5,381 nucleotides of DNA, taken from Paraglaciecola arctica. GTDB taxonomy: Bacteria; Pseudomonadota; Gammaproteobacteria; Enterobacterales; Alteromonadaceae. Location: assembly GCA_003232445.1 (NCBI GenBank), contig QIJM01000029.1, positions 1 to 5,381 of the forward strand, given 5' to 3'. The notes beneath the pieces were generated by a model. That model searched no databases and was not told the origin of the DNA. It worked only from the letters and a program-made list of their open reading frames with translations. Each line of letters opens with the position of its first letter. Position 1 is the stretch's first letter. Both the position numbers and the translations under genes were made by a program. Below are positions 1 to 5,316 of the stretch, piece after piece.

Positions 1-86
1 CAACAACAATATATGCTTTTTTGCAATCCGTTGGTGTGGTGAATGACCATACAGTTGAATGTTTTCGGTTTAATCGTTGTAAATAA
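1..86 (+). CDS. tag: DNA-3-methyladenine glycosylase I, C-terminal fragment (5' end outside window)
   Basis: Only the last 27 codons are in the window, with the first full codon at position 3 and a TAA stop at 84-86. The translation begins TTIYAFLQSVGVVNDHTVEC and ends in CFRFNRCK. From memory this matches the C-terminus of Tag, where E. coli has TTICYSFMQACGLVNDHVV followed by a Cys-rich tail; the TTI, F-Q-G-VNDH-V and Cys pattern is shared. Tag is a cytoplasmic base-excision repair enzyme of the HhH-GPD superfamily that removes 3-methyladenine from alkylated DNA; the C-terminal His and Cys residues help bind structural zinc in the E. coli enzyme. The catalytic part lies outside the window. 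The gene runs in the same direction as the downstream operon but is separated from it by about 200 bases with a separate promoter candidate, so I do not count it as part of the operon. Confidence 0.85.
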   Translation, partial: TTIYAFLQSVGVVNDHTVECFRFNRCK

Positions 87-106
87 TTTTTAAGGTACAT
101 TATAAG
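77..106 (+). promoter_or_regulatory. Candidate sigma70 promoter for the six-gene operon
   Basis: A TTGTAA -35 candidate (77-82, 4 of 6 consensus bases, overlapping the end of tag) lies 18 bases upstream of a TATAAG -10 candidate (101-106, 5 of 6). The predicted start near position 113 would give a leader of about 180 bases before the ATG at 294. The surrounding DNA is AT-rich. No operator for a known regulator was recognised. This is inferred from sequence only. Confidence 0.4.
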
Positions 107-141
107 AAAGAGTTTCTGTTTCTTGTGTATTCAACAGTTCA

Positions 142-223
142 AAGACTTGTGGGGGAAGGCTTGCCCCTTCGAGTGGGAGATTCCCCGCAACGCCCCTTTA
201 AAACAAAAGAAGGGAACGGTCTT
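142..223 (+). other. GC-rich, self-complementary leader segment
   Basis: This stretch of the presumed 5' leader is more GC-rich than the DNA on either side and holds several inverted repeats. GAAGG (155-159) can pair with CCTTC (166-170). Alternatively GGGGAA (152-157) can pair with TTCCCC (181-186); the two share bases 155-157 and exclude each other. CCCTT (195-199) can pair with AAGGG (210-214), and AAGAC (142-146) with GTCTT (219-223) could close the whole as an outer stem. There is no U-tract, so it is not an intrinsic terminator. It matches no riboswitch class I could recognise. It could be a regulatory leader RNA; a degraded repeat is the alternative. Confidence 0.35.
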
Positions 224-241
224 GTTTGTTCAGAAGCAAAA

Positions 242-289
242 AACTCCTCAAAGGTTTTTATAGCCAAAGTTACACCAGTAACAGGAGTT
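242..289 (+). promoter_or_regulatory. Hairpin sequestering the ribosome binding site of the first operon gene
   Basis: AACTCCT (242-248) is a perfect 7-base complement of AGGAGTT (283-289), which contains the Shine-Dalgarno sequence four bases before the ATG at 294. Immediately upstream, GTTAC (269-273) and GTAAC (278-282) form a perfect 5-bp hairpin with a four-base ACCA loop. This small hairpin abuts the outer stem, so the two helices could stack. When folded, the SD would be fully paired. The pairing is visible directly; control of translation by opening and closing of this stem is inference. Confidence 0.5.
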
Positions 290-293
290 ATTT

Positions 294-839
294 ATGACCT
301 ACTCATCATTAACTAAACATAGCATTATCATATTGGCAGCGGCGTTTATTAGTGCGTGTTCATCGACTACCAAAAGTGAACCTAACTTGCGGGTAAGCAA
401 CTACGACATGAACAATGATTATTATCAATCCATTGATGCGGCTTGTGAACAACAGGCTATCGAAATGGATAGTTTTGCTCAACAATCTGGGCAGGCAGCA
501 CAATATTTGGCTTCTGCGAGGGCTATGCTGCGTTGTGTAAATGGTATTCAGTTTACTAAGGGTCATCCAGACTCAGACAAAGCGCTGCGTTTAATGGCAC
601 TGTCGGTGATCAACTTAGTAAAAGGCGGCGATATTGACGCCGCGCAAATCGCATTGAAAAAAACCCAATCAAAATTCCCGAATAAAGATCTGTATTTTGC
701 CGATTACAGCTCATTTTTTGACACGGCTACCGCCTTACTCGAGCAACAAAAATTATCTCGCCATCAGCTGGCTGCGTTGAATATCAGTGCCGATTTACGA
801 ACTGAAATTGAGCGTCATCAATACTGGCTAAGCCACTAA
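294..839 (+). CDS. Predicted outer-membrane lipoprotein with TPR-like helical repeats, unknown function
   Basis: The 181-residue product starts with a type II signal peptide: hydrophobic core at about residues 10-20 and lipobox ISAC, with Cys22 as the lipidated residue. Ser at +2 (not Asp) predicts sorting to the outer membrane by the Lol rule. The mature part is mostly helical; the GDIDAAQIAL stretch near 112-121 and the helix after it (to about 149) resemble a TPR-type repeat, but I cannot assign a family. Cys51 and Cys81 are the only other cysteines and could form a disulfide. The start is supported by AGGAG at 283-287. It opens a run of six close-set genes, 14 bases before the next. Within the proposed envelope module it could be the outer-membrane anchor, occupying the place of Pal or a TPR partner, though there is no OmpA-type domain. 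I do not recognise a named homologue. Confidence 0.85.
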   Translation: MTYSSLTKHSIIILAAAFISACSSTTKSEPNLRVSNYDMNNDYYQSIDAACEQQAIEMDSFAQQSGQAAQYLASARAMLRCVNGIQFTKGHPDSDKALRLMALSVINLVKGGDIDAAQIALKKTQSKFPNKDLYFADYSSFFDTATALLEQQKLSRHQLAALNISADLRTEIERHQYWLSH

Positions 840-853
840 CAGGAGTCTGTGAT

Positions 854-1717
854 ATGAAAACTCGTATAATTATGTCGTCCCTTATTTTAGCTATGAGTCT
901 TGCTTGCACACACTTTGTGTTGGCCAGTGAAGGCCGAAATTGGGATCCCGTTGCTAGTGACAAGTTAATTAAATTACCGGCCAACATTATTGAAAAACGT
1001 ATTCAACAAGACTTCGAAGCCTCACCCATGGCGTTGCATATAGTTGAGCTTGAGCAACAAATGCAAGACAAGCTTTCTCAACTTAAATCCTTACACGAAT
1101 TGATGACTGACAGCGAAGGCGAGGATTTGATTAATCAACGTTTTGAGCTGGTTCAGCAAAAGTCTGAATACTTGGATTTGATGCAAGAAGCACAAGGCTT
1201 ACGCCAGAACGCGCTTGCCAAAAAACAAGGATTATATGAAACCGTGCTGGGCAAGTTACGCAATAAAAATGGCCGTATTTCTCAGGGCGAAGTATATCAG
1301 CTCAAACAAAAACAGGCCGAAGCCCGACAAAGGATGCAAAAAGTGCTCGCCCAAGTAGACAATGGTTTGATGCATTCAGGTCTAGATCAACGCTCTCCTT
1401 ATGCTGATGAATTTGCTTTGAATCTAGCTAAAGTAGAAGACCTGAAAAATGCCATATCAGCGCACCAGGCGAATGCATCACCCACTTTGGGTGATGTAGA
1501 AGTCACCAGTGAAGAGTATGTGCGCCAGTTGTTGATGGAAGCGTCCACTGAGCAATCGTTATTAGATCAAGAAGCCCTGATGTTTAGTTATATGGCCAAG
1601 TTGGTCGCACTAGATGCACAAGCACTGGAATATGAAATCAGCTATGGCGATGAAAATACTGAGTTAACCCAACGTAATCGCACTAAACCCGCAGAAGTCG
1701 CCGACTTGTTTTTATAA
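854..1717 (+). CDS. Secreted periplasmic coiled-coil protein, unknown function
   Basis: The 287-residue product has a Sec signal peptide with probable signal peptidase I cleavage after FVLA (residue 24). A Cys at 18 lies in the hydrophobic core but its context (SLAC) is a poor lipobox. The mature protein is rich in Gln, Glu, Leu and Lys. Long helices with heptad-like spacing cover about 58-125, 145-170 and 225-262, split by a Gly/Asn turn near 135-141 and a loop at 205-220. No enzyme motif is seen. GGAG (842-845) sits 8 bases before the ATG, so the start is sound. It resembles in general type the periplasmic coiled-coil partners found beside TonB/Tol systems (for example DUF3450 proteins in TonB2 clusters), but I see no specific match to that family. 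A structural or scaffold role in the periplasm is inference. Confidence 0.85.
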   Translation: MKTRIIMSSLILAMSLACTHFVLASEGRNWDPVASDKLIKLPANIIEKRIQQDFEASPMALHIVELEQQMQDKLSQLKSLHELMTDSEGEDLINQRFELVQQKSEYLDLMQEAQGLRQNALAKKQGLYETVLGKLRNKNGRISQGEVYQLKQKQAEARQRMQKVLAQVDNGLMHSGLDQRSPYADEFALNLAKVEDLKNAISAHQANASPTLGDVEVTSEEYVRQLLMEASTEQSLLDQEALMFSYMAKLVALDAQALEYEISYGDENTELTQRNRTKPAEVADLFL

Positions 1718-1740
1718 CTAGTATTTATAAGGAAAACAGC

Positions 1741-2127
1741 ATGAAAATCACACTTGTTATTGCCACTATCGCCAGCTTACTGAGTACTCAAGCTTTTGCT
1801 AACAGCTTGTTTAGTTTAGAAAACTTAGAAAGGGAGCGTGCAGCGCTGTTAAGTGCTCAGCTTGATAGTTCGTTGGACTTGGATCAACGCCAACAAAAGG
1901 TTCAAAGCATTTATCGCCGTTTAGTCGATATTGAGCGCATGGTATTACGTGACGACAGAGTCACCTCAAGTAATAGTCCGCTGGCACAAAACGCCTTTGA
2001 TAAATACGAGTTGACGTTTTTAGTTCACTCTAGTGCCGAAAAAAGCCTGCCGCCTTTGTCTCATTGGATGTCTGAATTGCATTTAACCACAGACAATATT
2101 TTATCTGCCAAAACTGGTCACAGATAA
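1741..2127 (+). CDS. Small secreted helical protein, unknown function
   Basis: The 128-residue product has a clear Sec signal peptide (hydrophobic residues 4-16) with an AFA cleavage site after residue 20, leaving about 108 mature residues. Residues 25-72 form a charged amphipathic helical stretch (LERERAALL, then QQKVQSIYRRLVDIERMVLR), suggesting a helical hairpin or coiled coil. A second block (about 84-128) contains YELTFLVHSSAEK and a C-terminal helix. It has no cysteines and no recognised domain. AAGGA (1729-1733) lies 7 bases before the ATG. Its stop codon overlaps the next start by one base (TAATG, 2125-2129), and the next gene lacks an SD, so translation of the ExbB-like protein is probably coupled to this one. 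That coupling suggests a partner of the membrane protein, perhaps a periplasmic subunit. Function unknown. Confidence 0.82.
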   Translation: MKITLVIATIASLLSTQAFANSLFSLENLERERAALLSAQLDSSLDLDQRQQKVQSIYRRLVDIERMVLRDDRVTSSNSPLAQNAFDKYELTFLVHSSAEKSLPPLSHWMSELHLTTDNILSAKTGHR

Positions 2128-2609
2128 TGTTTGCCCTCAAGGCGCTGCCTTCCACCAGCAATGCTATAGGCATATTTTTTGGCACCGGTATTATTTTGTT
2201 AGCTGTAGCCAGTTATCTCACGCAAATGCCGGCGTTAGATTTAGTCACGTGGTTACAGAACGTATTTAGTTGGAGCTTTGTGATCATCTTCAGTGGCTTG
2301 TTTTCTATGGCTGTGGTGGCTGGTGCATCAATTAAAGCCGGTAAAAACAACGATTTTTTATATGAAGCAGGATTACAAGCTGCTAATGGCATTTCGACAT
2401 TGGCCTTAACTTTTACCTTGCTAGGTATCAGCTTAGGCATAGGCACACTGTCCGAACAGCCACTCACACCCAGCTCAGTTAATGGCATTATTGGCGAGTT
2501 AACCAAACAATTTTCTATGGCTTTTATGACCACAGTGGTGGGCCTACCAAGTTCAGCTATTTTACGTGCTTGGGTTAGTTTACGATTTGCAAAAATTGAG
2601 AAGGAATAA
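2127..2609 (+). CDS. Compact MotA/TolQ/ExbB-like proton-channel family membrane protein
   Basis: The 160-residue integral inner-membrane protein has four likely membrane helices: about 12-31, 46-67, 90-108 and 128-147. The last two with their linker carry the MotA/TolQ/ExbB signature: TLLGISLGIGTL corresponds to the TAPLLGLLGTVWGI pattern, and AFMTTVVGLPSSAI to the AL-TTA-GL-AIP pattern. Family members form oligomeric channels that couple proton flow to work by a partner such as TonB, TolA or the flagellar rotor. ExbB and TolQ are about 230-240 residues and MotA about 295. Here the large cytoplasmic region between helices 2 and 3 is reduced to roughly 20 residues, so this is a minimal version with MotA-like helix count. 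There is no acidic residue in the helices, but Thr and Ser line helices 3 and 4 as in ExbB. No SD is visible; the start overlaps the upstream stop. Family call fairly sure, function inferred. Confidence 0.75.
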   Translation: MFALKALPSTSNAIGIFFGTGIILLAVASYLTQMPALDLVTWLQNVFSWSFVIIFSGLFSMAVVAGASIKAGKNNDFLYEAGLQAANGISTLALTFTLLGISLGIGTLSEQPLTPSSVNGIIGELTKQFSMAFMTTVVGLPSSAILRAWVSLRFAKIEKE

Positions 2610-2612
2610 CCT

Positions 2613-3122
2613 ATGAAAACCTTATTTTTTATTGCCGCTCTGGCGGGTGCAGTATTTTTAATTATGCAAACTCCGGCAGGCAAGGCTTGGTTGGAAGACA
2701 GCGAACCTGAGTTGAACATTCAACAAGAAATCCAAAAAGGAGAACAAGTCAGTACTCAAGTCGCAGAATCGGTCGAAAACAAAATGAGCGAGTTCGCTCA
2801 ACGTCTTAATCAAAAACAACAGGCTCAAATCAACCAGCTTGAAAATAGAATTGCTGAGCTTGAAAATGAGCTAGTCATGGGTCGCATTGCTGAAAAGCAA
2901 CAACAAAGTGTATCTAGTGCAAAGGTGACGCTACATCCATACAAACAGCCGGAAGAACAATTTGTTGCCCTGTCCTTTGAGCAAGGTTTTGATGTAGGCA
3001 CACAAACATCAGATACACTTGCAGTAACCTCAAATAAGCATTTGCAACGTAACCGTCAGGCGAGATTGCAAGACATTGCACAAAAAATGGAAATGTCTTC
3101 GTTACAAGCCCTCGTTAATTAA
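2613..3122 (+). CDS. Membrane-anchored coiled-coil protein in the ExbD/TolR position
   Basis: The 169-residue product has one N-terminal hydrophobic segment (about 3-19), most likely an uncleaved anchor with the rest in the periplasm. Residues about 36-97 form a strongly predicted coiled coil rich in Gln and Glu, including the regular QINQLENRIAELENEL run. A less ordered stretch (about 100-140) and a final amphipathic helix (145-168) follow. AAGGA (2601-2605) inside the end of the previous gene sits 7 bases from the ATG, and the genes are only 3 bases apart. In TonB and Tol operons this position is held by ExbD or TolR, but their hallmark membrane Asp is missing: the anchor has no charged residue, the first acids being Glu28 and Asp29 beyond it. 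The long coiled coil is more like TolA. It may be a stalk or channel partner; no named family recognised. Confidence 0.82.
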   Translation: MKTLFFIAALAGAVFLIMQTPAGKAWLEDSEPELNIQQEIQKGEQVSTQVAESVENKMSEFAQRLNQKQQAQINQLENRIAELENELVMGRIAEKQQQSVSSAKVTLHPYKQPEEQFVALSFEQGFDVGTQTSDTLAVTSNKHLQRNRQARLQDIAQKMEMSSLQALVN

Positions 3123-3140
3123 AATAACCGACTAAGTTAA

Positions 3141-3938
3141 ATGTATCTTTTACAAGGCAAAAATCAGCAAGCGAGTACTGTTTTGCGTGGCTTACTCGTT
3201 ATTGTCTTTATCGTATGGCTAGCTAGTGTGGTGACTCAATATGACTGGAAAGACACCCCACAAAAGCCAGACATTCCTGACAAACATACACTAAGCAACT
3301 TATCGATAGAACAATTAGCCCTGCCTCCGGTGCCTGAACTTGCTCAGCAAACACAAACGACACTCAAGCGAACTAAACAGCCATCGAAACCCAAGCAAAC
3401 AACGTTTAATTCAACTCCTAATGCAAAACCGCAACCTAAAGTAACAGAGCAGTTGTCAAAAACATCAACAGTAAACAAACAACAGGTAGGACAGGTTTAT
3501 CAACAACTCAACGTACAAGGCATAGATGTACAACTTGCTTGGCCACAAGGTGCCGATGAGCGACAAACCGTACTTGATTTTATGTATCAATGCGTGGGGG
3601 TGCAATTTGCAGTGTTGAATGATAACAACATCACCCAACGCCATCAGACCACATTAAGTGATTACAGTGACTGGGTACGAGTAGCCCAAGGCAGTTTGTC
3701 TAAAAAAGAGCAAAATTGGTTAAACGCTTATGCCCTAACAGGCACCCCAATACGGTTGTTCCCACGTCATATTGACTGGCGCTTAGCTCAATATTTGACT
3801 CACGCGTTAAAAAGCTTGCCCCTAGTTAGCTTGAGAGCAAACTATCAAGTGACCAATCAAAAGCTACATCTGACTAATATCCAGCTTAACAACCGAGTAA
3901 TAACTGATAGTTGGGTACTTTATCAAGGGAAGTGTTGA
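3141..3938 (+). CDS. TonB/TolA-like membrane-anchored protein with unrecognised C-terminal domain
   Basis: The 265-residue product has TonB-type topology. A short cytoplasmic N-terminus is followed by a membrane helix (about 16-34). Next comes a Pro/Lys/Gln/Thr-rich extended linker (about 37-112, with short KPKQ- and KPQPK-like motifs), then a folded periplasmic domain (about 115-265). The TonB membrane helix motif with its key His is absent; Arg16 and Asp35 bound this helix. The C-terminal domain (GIDVQLAWPQ, then FMYQCVGVQF, ending in a beta-rich VLYQGKC) does not match the TonB C-terminal fold as I know it. Cys151 and Cys265, the last residue, are the only cysteines and may form a disulfide. 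No good SD precedes the ATG, which is 18 bases after the previous stop. As last gene of the operon, it could carry force from the ExbB-like channel to an outer-membrane partner. That role is inferred. Confidence 0.8.
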   Translation: MYLLQGKNQQASTVLRGLLVIVFIVWLASVVTQYDWKDTPQKPDIPDKHTLSNLSIEQLALPPVPELAQQTQTTLKRTKQPSKPKQTTFNSTPNAKPQPKVTEQLSKTSTVNKQQVGQVYQQLNVQGIDVQLAWPQGADERQTVLDFMYQCVGVQFAVLNDNNITQRHQTTLSDYSDWVRVAQGSLSKKEQNWLNAYALTGTPIRLFPRHIDWRLAQYLTHALKSLPLVSLRANYQVTNQKLHLTNIQLNNRVITDSWVLYQGKC

Positions 3939-3939
3939 A

Positions 3940-3982
3940 TACCTTTAACGTAGGCGAAGCGAAAGTTGATGTGCCTGAGGTA
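3940..3982. other. Imperfect inverted repeat between convergent genes
   Basis: TACCT (3940-3944) pairs with AGGTA (3978-3982), and inside it AGGC (3952-3955) pairs with GCCT (3973-3976). It sits in the 64-base space between the converging operon and permease gene, where a bidirectional terminator would be expected. The stem is interrupted, the loop is large and no T-run follows on either strand, so it is not a convincing intrinsic terminator. No better terminator was found for either transcript. Confidence 0.2.
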
Positions 3983-4008
3983 ATACCAACCCATCCTAAC
4001 AATTATCC
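3983..4008 (+). repeat. 26-bp dispersed repeat, left copy
   Basis: The sequence ATACCAACCCATCCTAACAA followed by TTATCC matches the copy at 5291-5316 at 24 of 26 positions in the same orientation. It overlaps the 3' end of the minus-strand permease gene, supplying its last Gly codon and TAA stop (4003-4005). Such short TTGTTAGGAT-TTGGTAT-type motifs are, as far as I recall, frequent between genes in Alteromonadales genomes; that recollection cannot be tested here. Confidence 0.7.
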
Positions 4009-5235
4009 AAAACTGGGAAGCCAAGAAAAAACTAAAGTGCCTTTTAAACCTAGTACCAACAACCCAAATACAATAACCACATACGGCATTAATTTGGATA
4101 TGGTTAAACGGTAGTTTCCTTTGATGGCTAACGCCATGACTCCGGGCAAAATGAAAAAGCTGAACGCAACAAAAAAGCCAGCATAACCAATGGCATGTAC
4201 AAACCCATAGGGTAGAAAAAAACTACCTAACGCTGGAGGCACAAAACAGCATGCAACAGCTATTAACCTTTGAGATGCGGAATTGCCCAGTGCTAACTTA
4301 TCTTGGGTAAAGTGAAACAAACCCAAACCAACACTCAGAAAAGAAGTAATAATAGCGCAATGAGAAAACACGTTTAGCCGCGCCTGTAAGGTAGGGCTAG
4401 CACCGGTATTTACCAAAGCTTTCACCAAATCTCCAATGTTTCCACCAGCCGCTATAACCTCAATAAAGCCTTCACGCCCAATGCTACCCAAGGTCACCAA
4501 CAACCAAAATAGATACACGGACAGTGCCAGTAGAGTTCCCCACAAAATACTTTGACTCACCCTTTTGGGTTGAGCCGCGTAATGCCGAACCAGACTCGGC
4601 ACCAATCCAGCACAGGCAAATGCAGTGACATAAACAGGCAATGCACCAAGCAAATAAGGAAATGTATTCGTTGGGGACGTAAGGATTGACAAGTCGACAC
4701 TGGGTAAAATTCCTGATATCGCAACACCAAAAGTCAGCGCCATCGCGACCATTAATAACAAAGTTACTCGACTCACTATTGATGTGCCTAGCCAAACAAT
4801 AAGTGCGACCAATACAGCAAACCCTAAGCTGAGCCAATTACGTGCGTCTGGGCTCACATCAAAACCAATGCTTTGCAGGCTGTAACTAATGATACTGGCC
4901 CCAGCACTGATATAGGCATACATTAAGATCATCATGATAAACACAATGCTTACATTATTCACTGCAGCCCAACGGGAGCCTAGTACAACTAGCACCAATG
5001 AACCAAAGCTACTGTCGTATCCTAAGCCTCCTTGCTTTTGCGAAACCAGTGCCAAATTAACCTTTATCAACAAAGACGCCGCCAAATACGTCATTAACCA
5101 AACAAGCAAAAATCCAGCCACAGACCACAGCATCCAGGCACCCGCTGATACCGTTGGCAATGCAAACATTCCTGCTCCAACTGCACCGCCTGCTACTAAC
5201 AGCACACCATGCCAAAGCGGTTTTTCAATACTCAT
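4003..5235 (-). CDS. Aromatic amino acid permease, HAAAP family (TyrP/Mtr/TnaB-like)
   Basis: The 410-residue polytopic inner-membrane protein resembles the HAAAP family of proton symporters for tyrosine or tryptophan (E. coli TyrP 403, Mtr 414, TnaB 415 residues), which have about 11 membrane helices. Visible landmarks are the N-terminal GGAVGAGMFALP (16-27), VTLGSI (247-252), TSFLSVGLGLFHFTQD (297-312), VPPALGSFFLPYGFVHAIGY (332-351) and a C-terminal LPSFG, all with close counterparts in TyrP. The substrate cannot be fixed from motifs alone, so no symbol is given. I chose the start at 5235 (MSIEKP) because GGAG lies 5 bases upstream, a promoter lies just beyond, and length then fits the family. 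An upstream in-frame ATG at 5310 would start inside a repeat and add 25 non-homologous residues. It faces the operon end to end, 64 bases away, and appears complete. Confidence 0.93.
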   Translation of the reverse strand: MSIEKPLWHGVLLVAGGAVGAGMFALPTVSAGAWMLWSVAGFLLVWLMTYLAASLLIKVNLALVSQKQGGLGYDSSFGSLVLVVLGSRWAAVNNVSIVFIMMILMYAYISAGASIISYSLQSIGFDVSPDARNWLSLGFAVLVALIVWLGTSIVSRVTLLLMVAMALTFGVAISGILPSVDLSILTSPTNTFPYLLGALPVYVTAFACAGLVPSLVRHYAAQPKRVSQSILWGTLLALSVYLFWLLVTLGSIGREGFIEVIAAGGNIGDLVKALVNTGASPTLQARLNVFSHCAIITSFLSVGLGLFHFTQDKLALGNSASQRLIAVACCFVPPALGSFFLPYGFVHAIGYAGFFVAFSFFILPGVMALAIKGNYRLTISKLMPYVVIVFGLLVLGLKGTLVFSWLPSFG

Positions 5236-5268
5236 GTATCTCCTGCAAATACGCGTTGTTTCAAACCA

Positions 5269-5297
5269 ACTATATCGCTTCAGACTTGTTATACCAA
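5269..5297 (-). promoter_or_regulatory. Sigma70-type promoter for the permease gene
   Basis: On the minus strand a TTGGTA -35 candidate (5292-5297, 4 of 6) and a TATAGT -10 candidate (5269-5274, 5 of 6) are separated by exactly 17 bases. Transcription would begin near 5262, leaving a leader of about 27 bases that contains the GGAG ribosome binding site (5241-5244). The -35 box is part of the 26-bp repeat at 5291-5316. No TyrR-type box (TGTAAA-N6-TTTACA) is visible nearby. Confidence 0.5.
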
Positions 5298-5316
5298 TCC
5301 ATCCTAACAATTAGCC
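5291..5316 (+). repeat. 26-bp dispersed repeat, right copy
   Basis: The sequence ATACCAATCCATCCTAACAA followed by TTAGCC is a direct copy of 3983-4008 with two differences (T for C at position 8, G for T at position 24). It lies upstream of the permease start and contains that gene's candidate -35 box. Together the copies bracket the permease gene. Confidence 0.7.

Noticed and set aside
104..124. AAGAAA/TTTCTT inverted repeat as a terminator for tag
   Set aside because: The stem has only one GC pair, there is no following T-run, and it overlaps the likely -10 region.
155..220. Resemblance to riboswitch pieces (CCCCGCAAC and AGGGAACGGT like cobalamin; TTCGAGTGGGA like c-di-GMP-I)
   Set aside because: The cobalamin-like pieces are in the wrong order and the long-range elements are missing. 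The c-di-GMP-I core (GGGACGCAAAG) is absent.
125..316. 63-codon open frame with a GTG start running across the leader into the lipoprotein gene
   Set aside because: It has no Shine-Dalgarno, an odd composition that mirrors the GC-rich hairpins, and overlaps the well-supported lipoprotein start by 23 bases. A leader-peptide role, with ribosomes opening the RBS hairpin, is possible but unsupported.
837..848. AACAGGAGT shared by the ribosome binding sites of the first two operon genes, CsrA-like
   Set aside because: It is close to a plain consensus SD, and no loop presentation of GGA is seen at either site, so the likeness is probably ordinary.
2213..2719. 168-codon minus-strand open frame opposite the channel gene
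   Set aside because: It is antisense to two well-supported genes with signal or membrane features and has no RBS or family likeness; a shadow frame.
294..3938. Zorya-type defence system, because of a MotA/ExbB-like protein with an anchored partner
   Set aside because: There is no ZorB OmpA-type domain and no helicase or nuclease gene. The operon ends at a convergent housekeeping permease, and the other genes encode periplasmic or lipoprotein products.
3911..4114. 67-codon plus-strand frame after the TonB-like gene
   Set aside because: It overlaps the end of one gene and is antisense to the permease C-terminus, and no ribosome binding site was seen.
5236..5310. Permease start at 5310 giving 435 residues
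   Set aside because: The extra 25 residues lie across the repeat and the promoter, have no family likeness, and the 5235 start has a good RBS.
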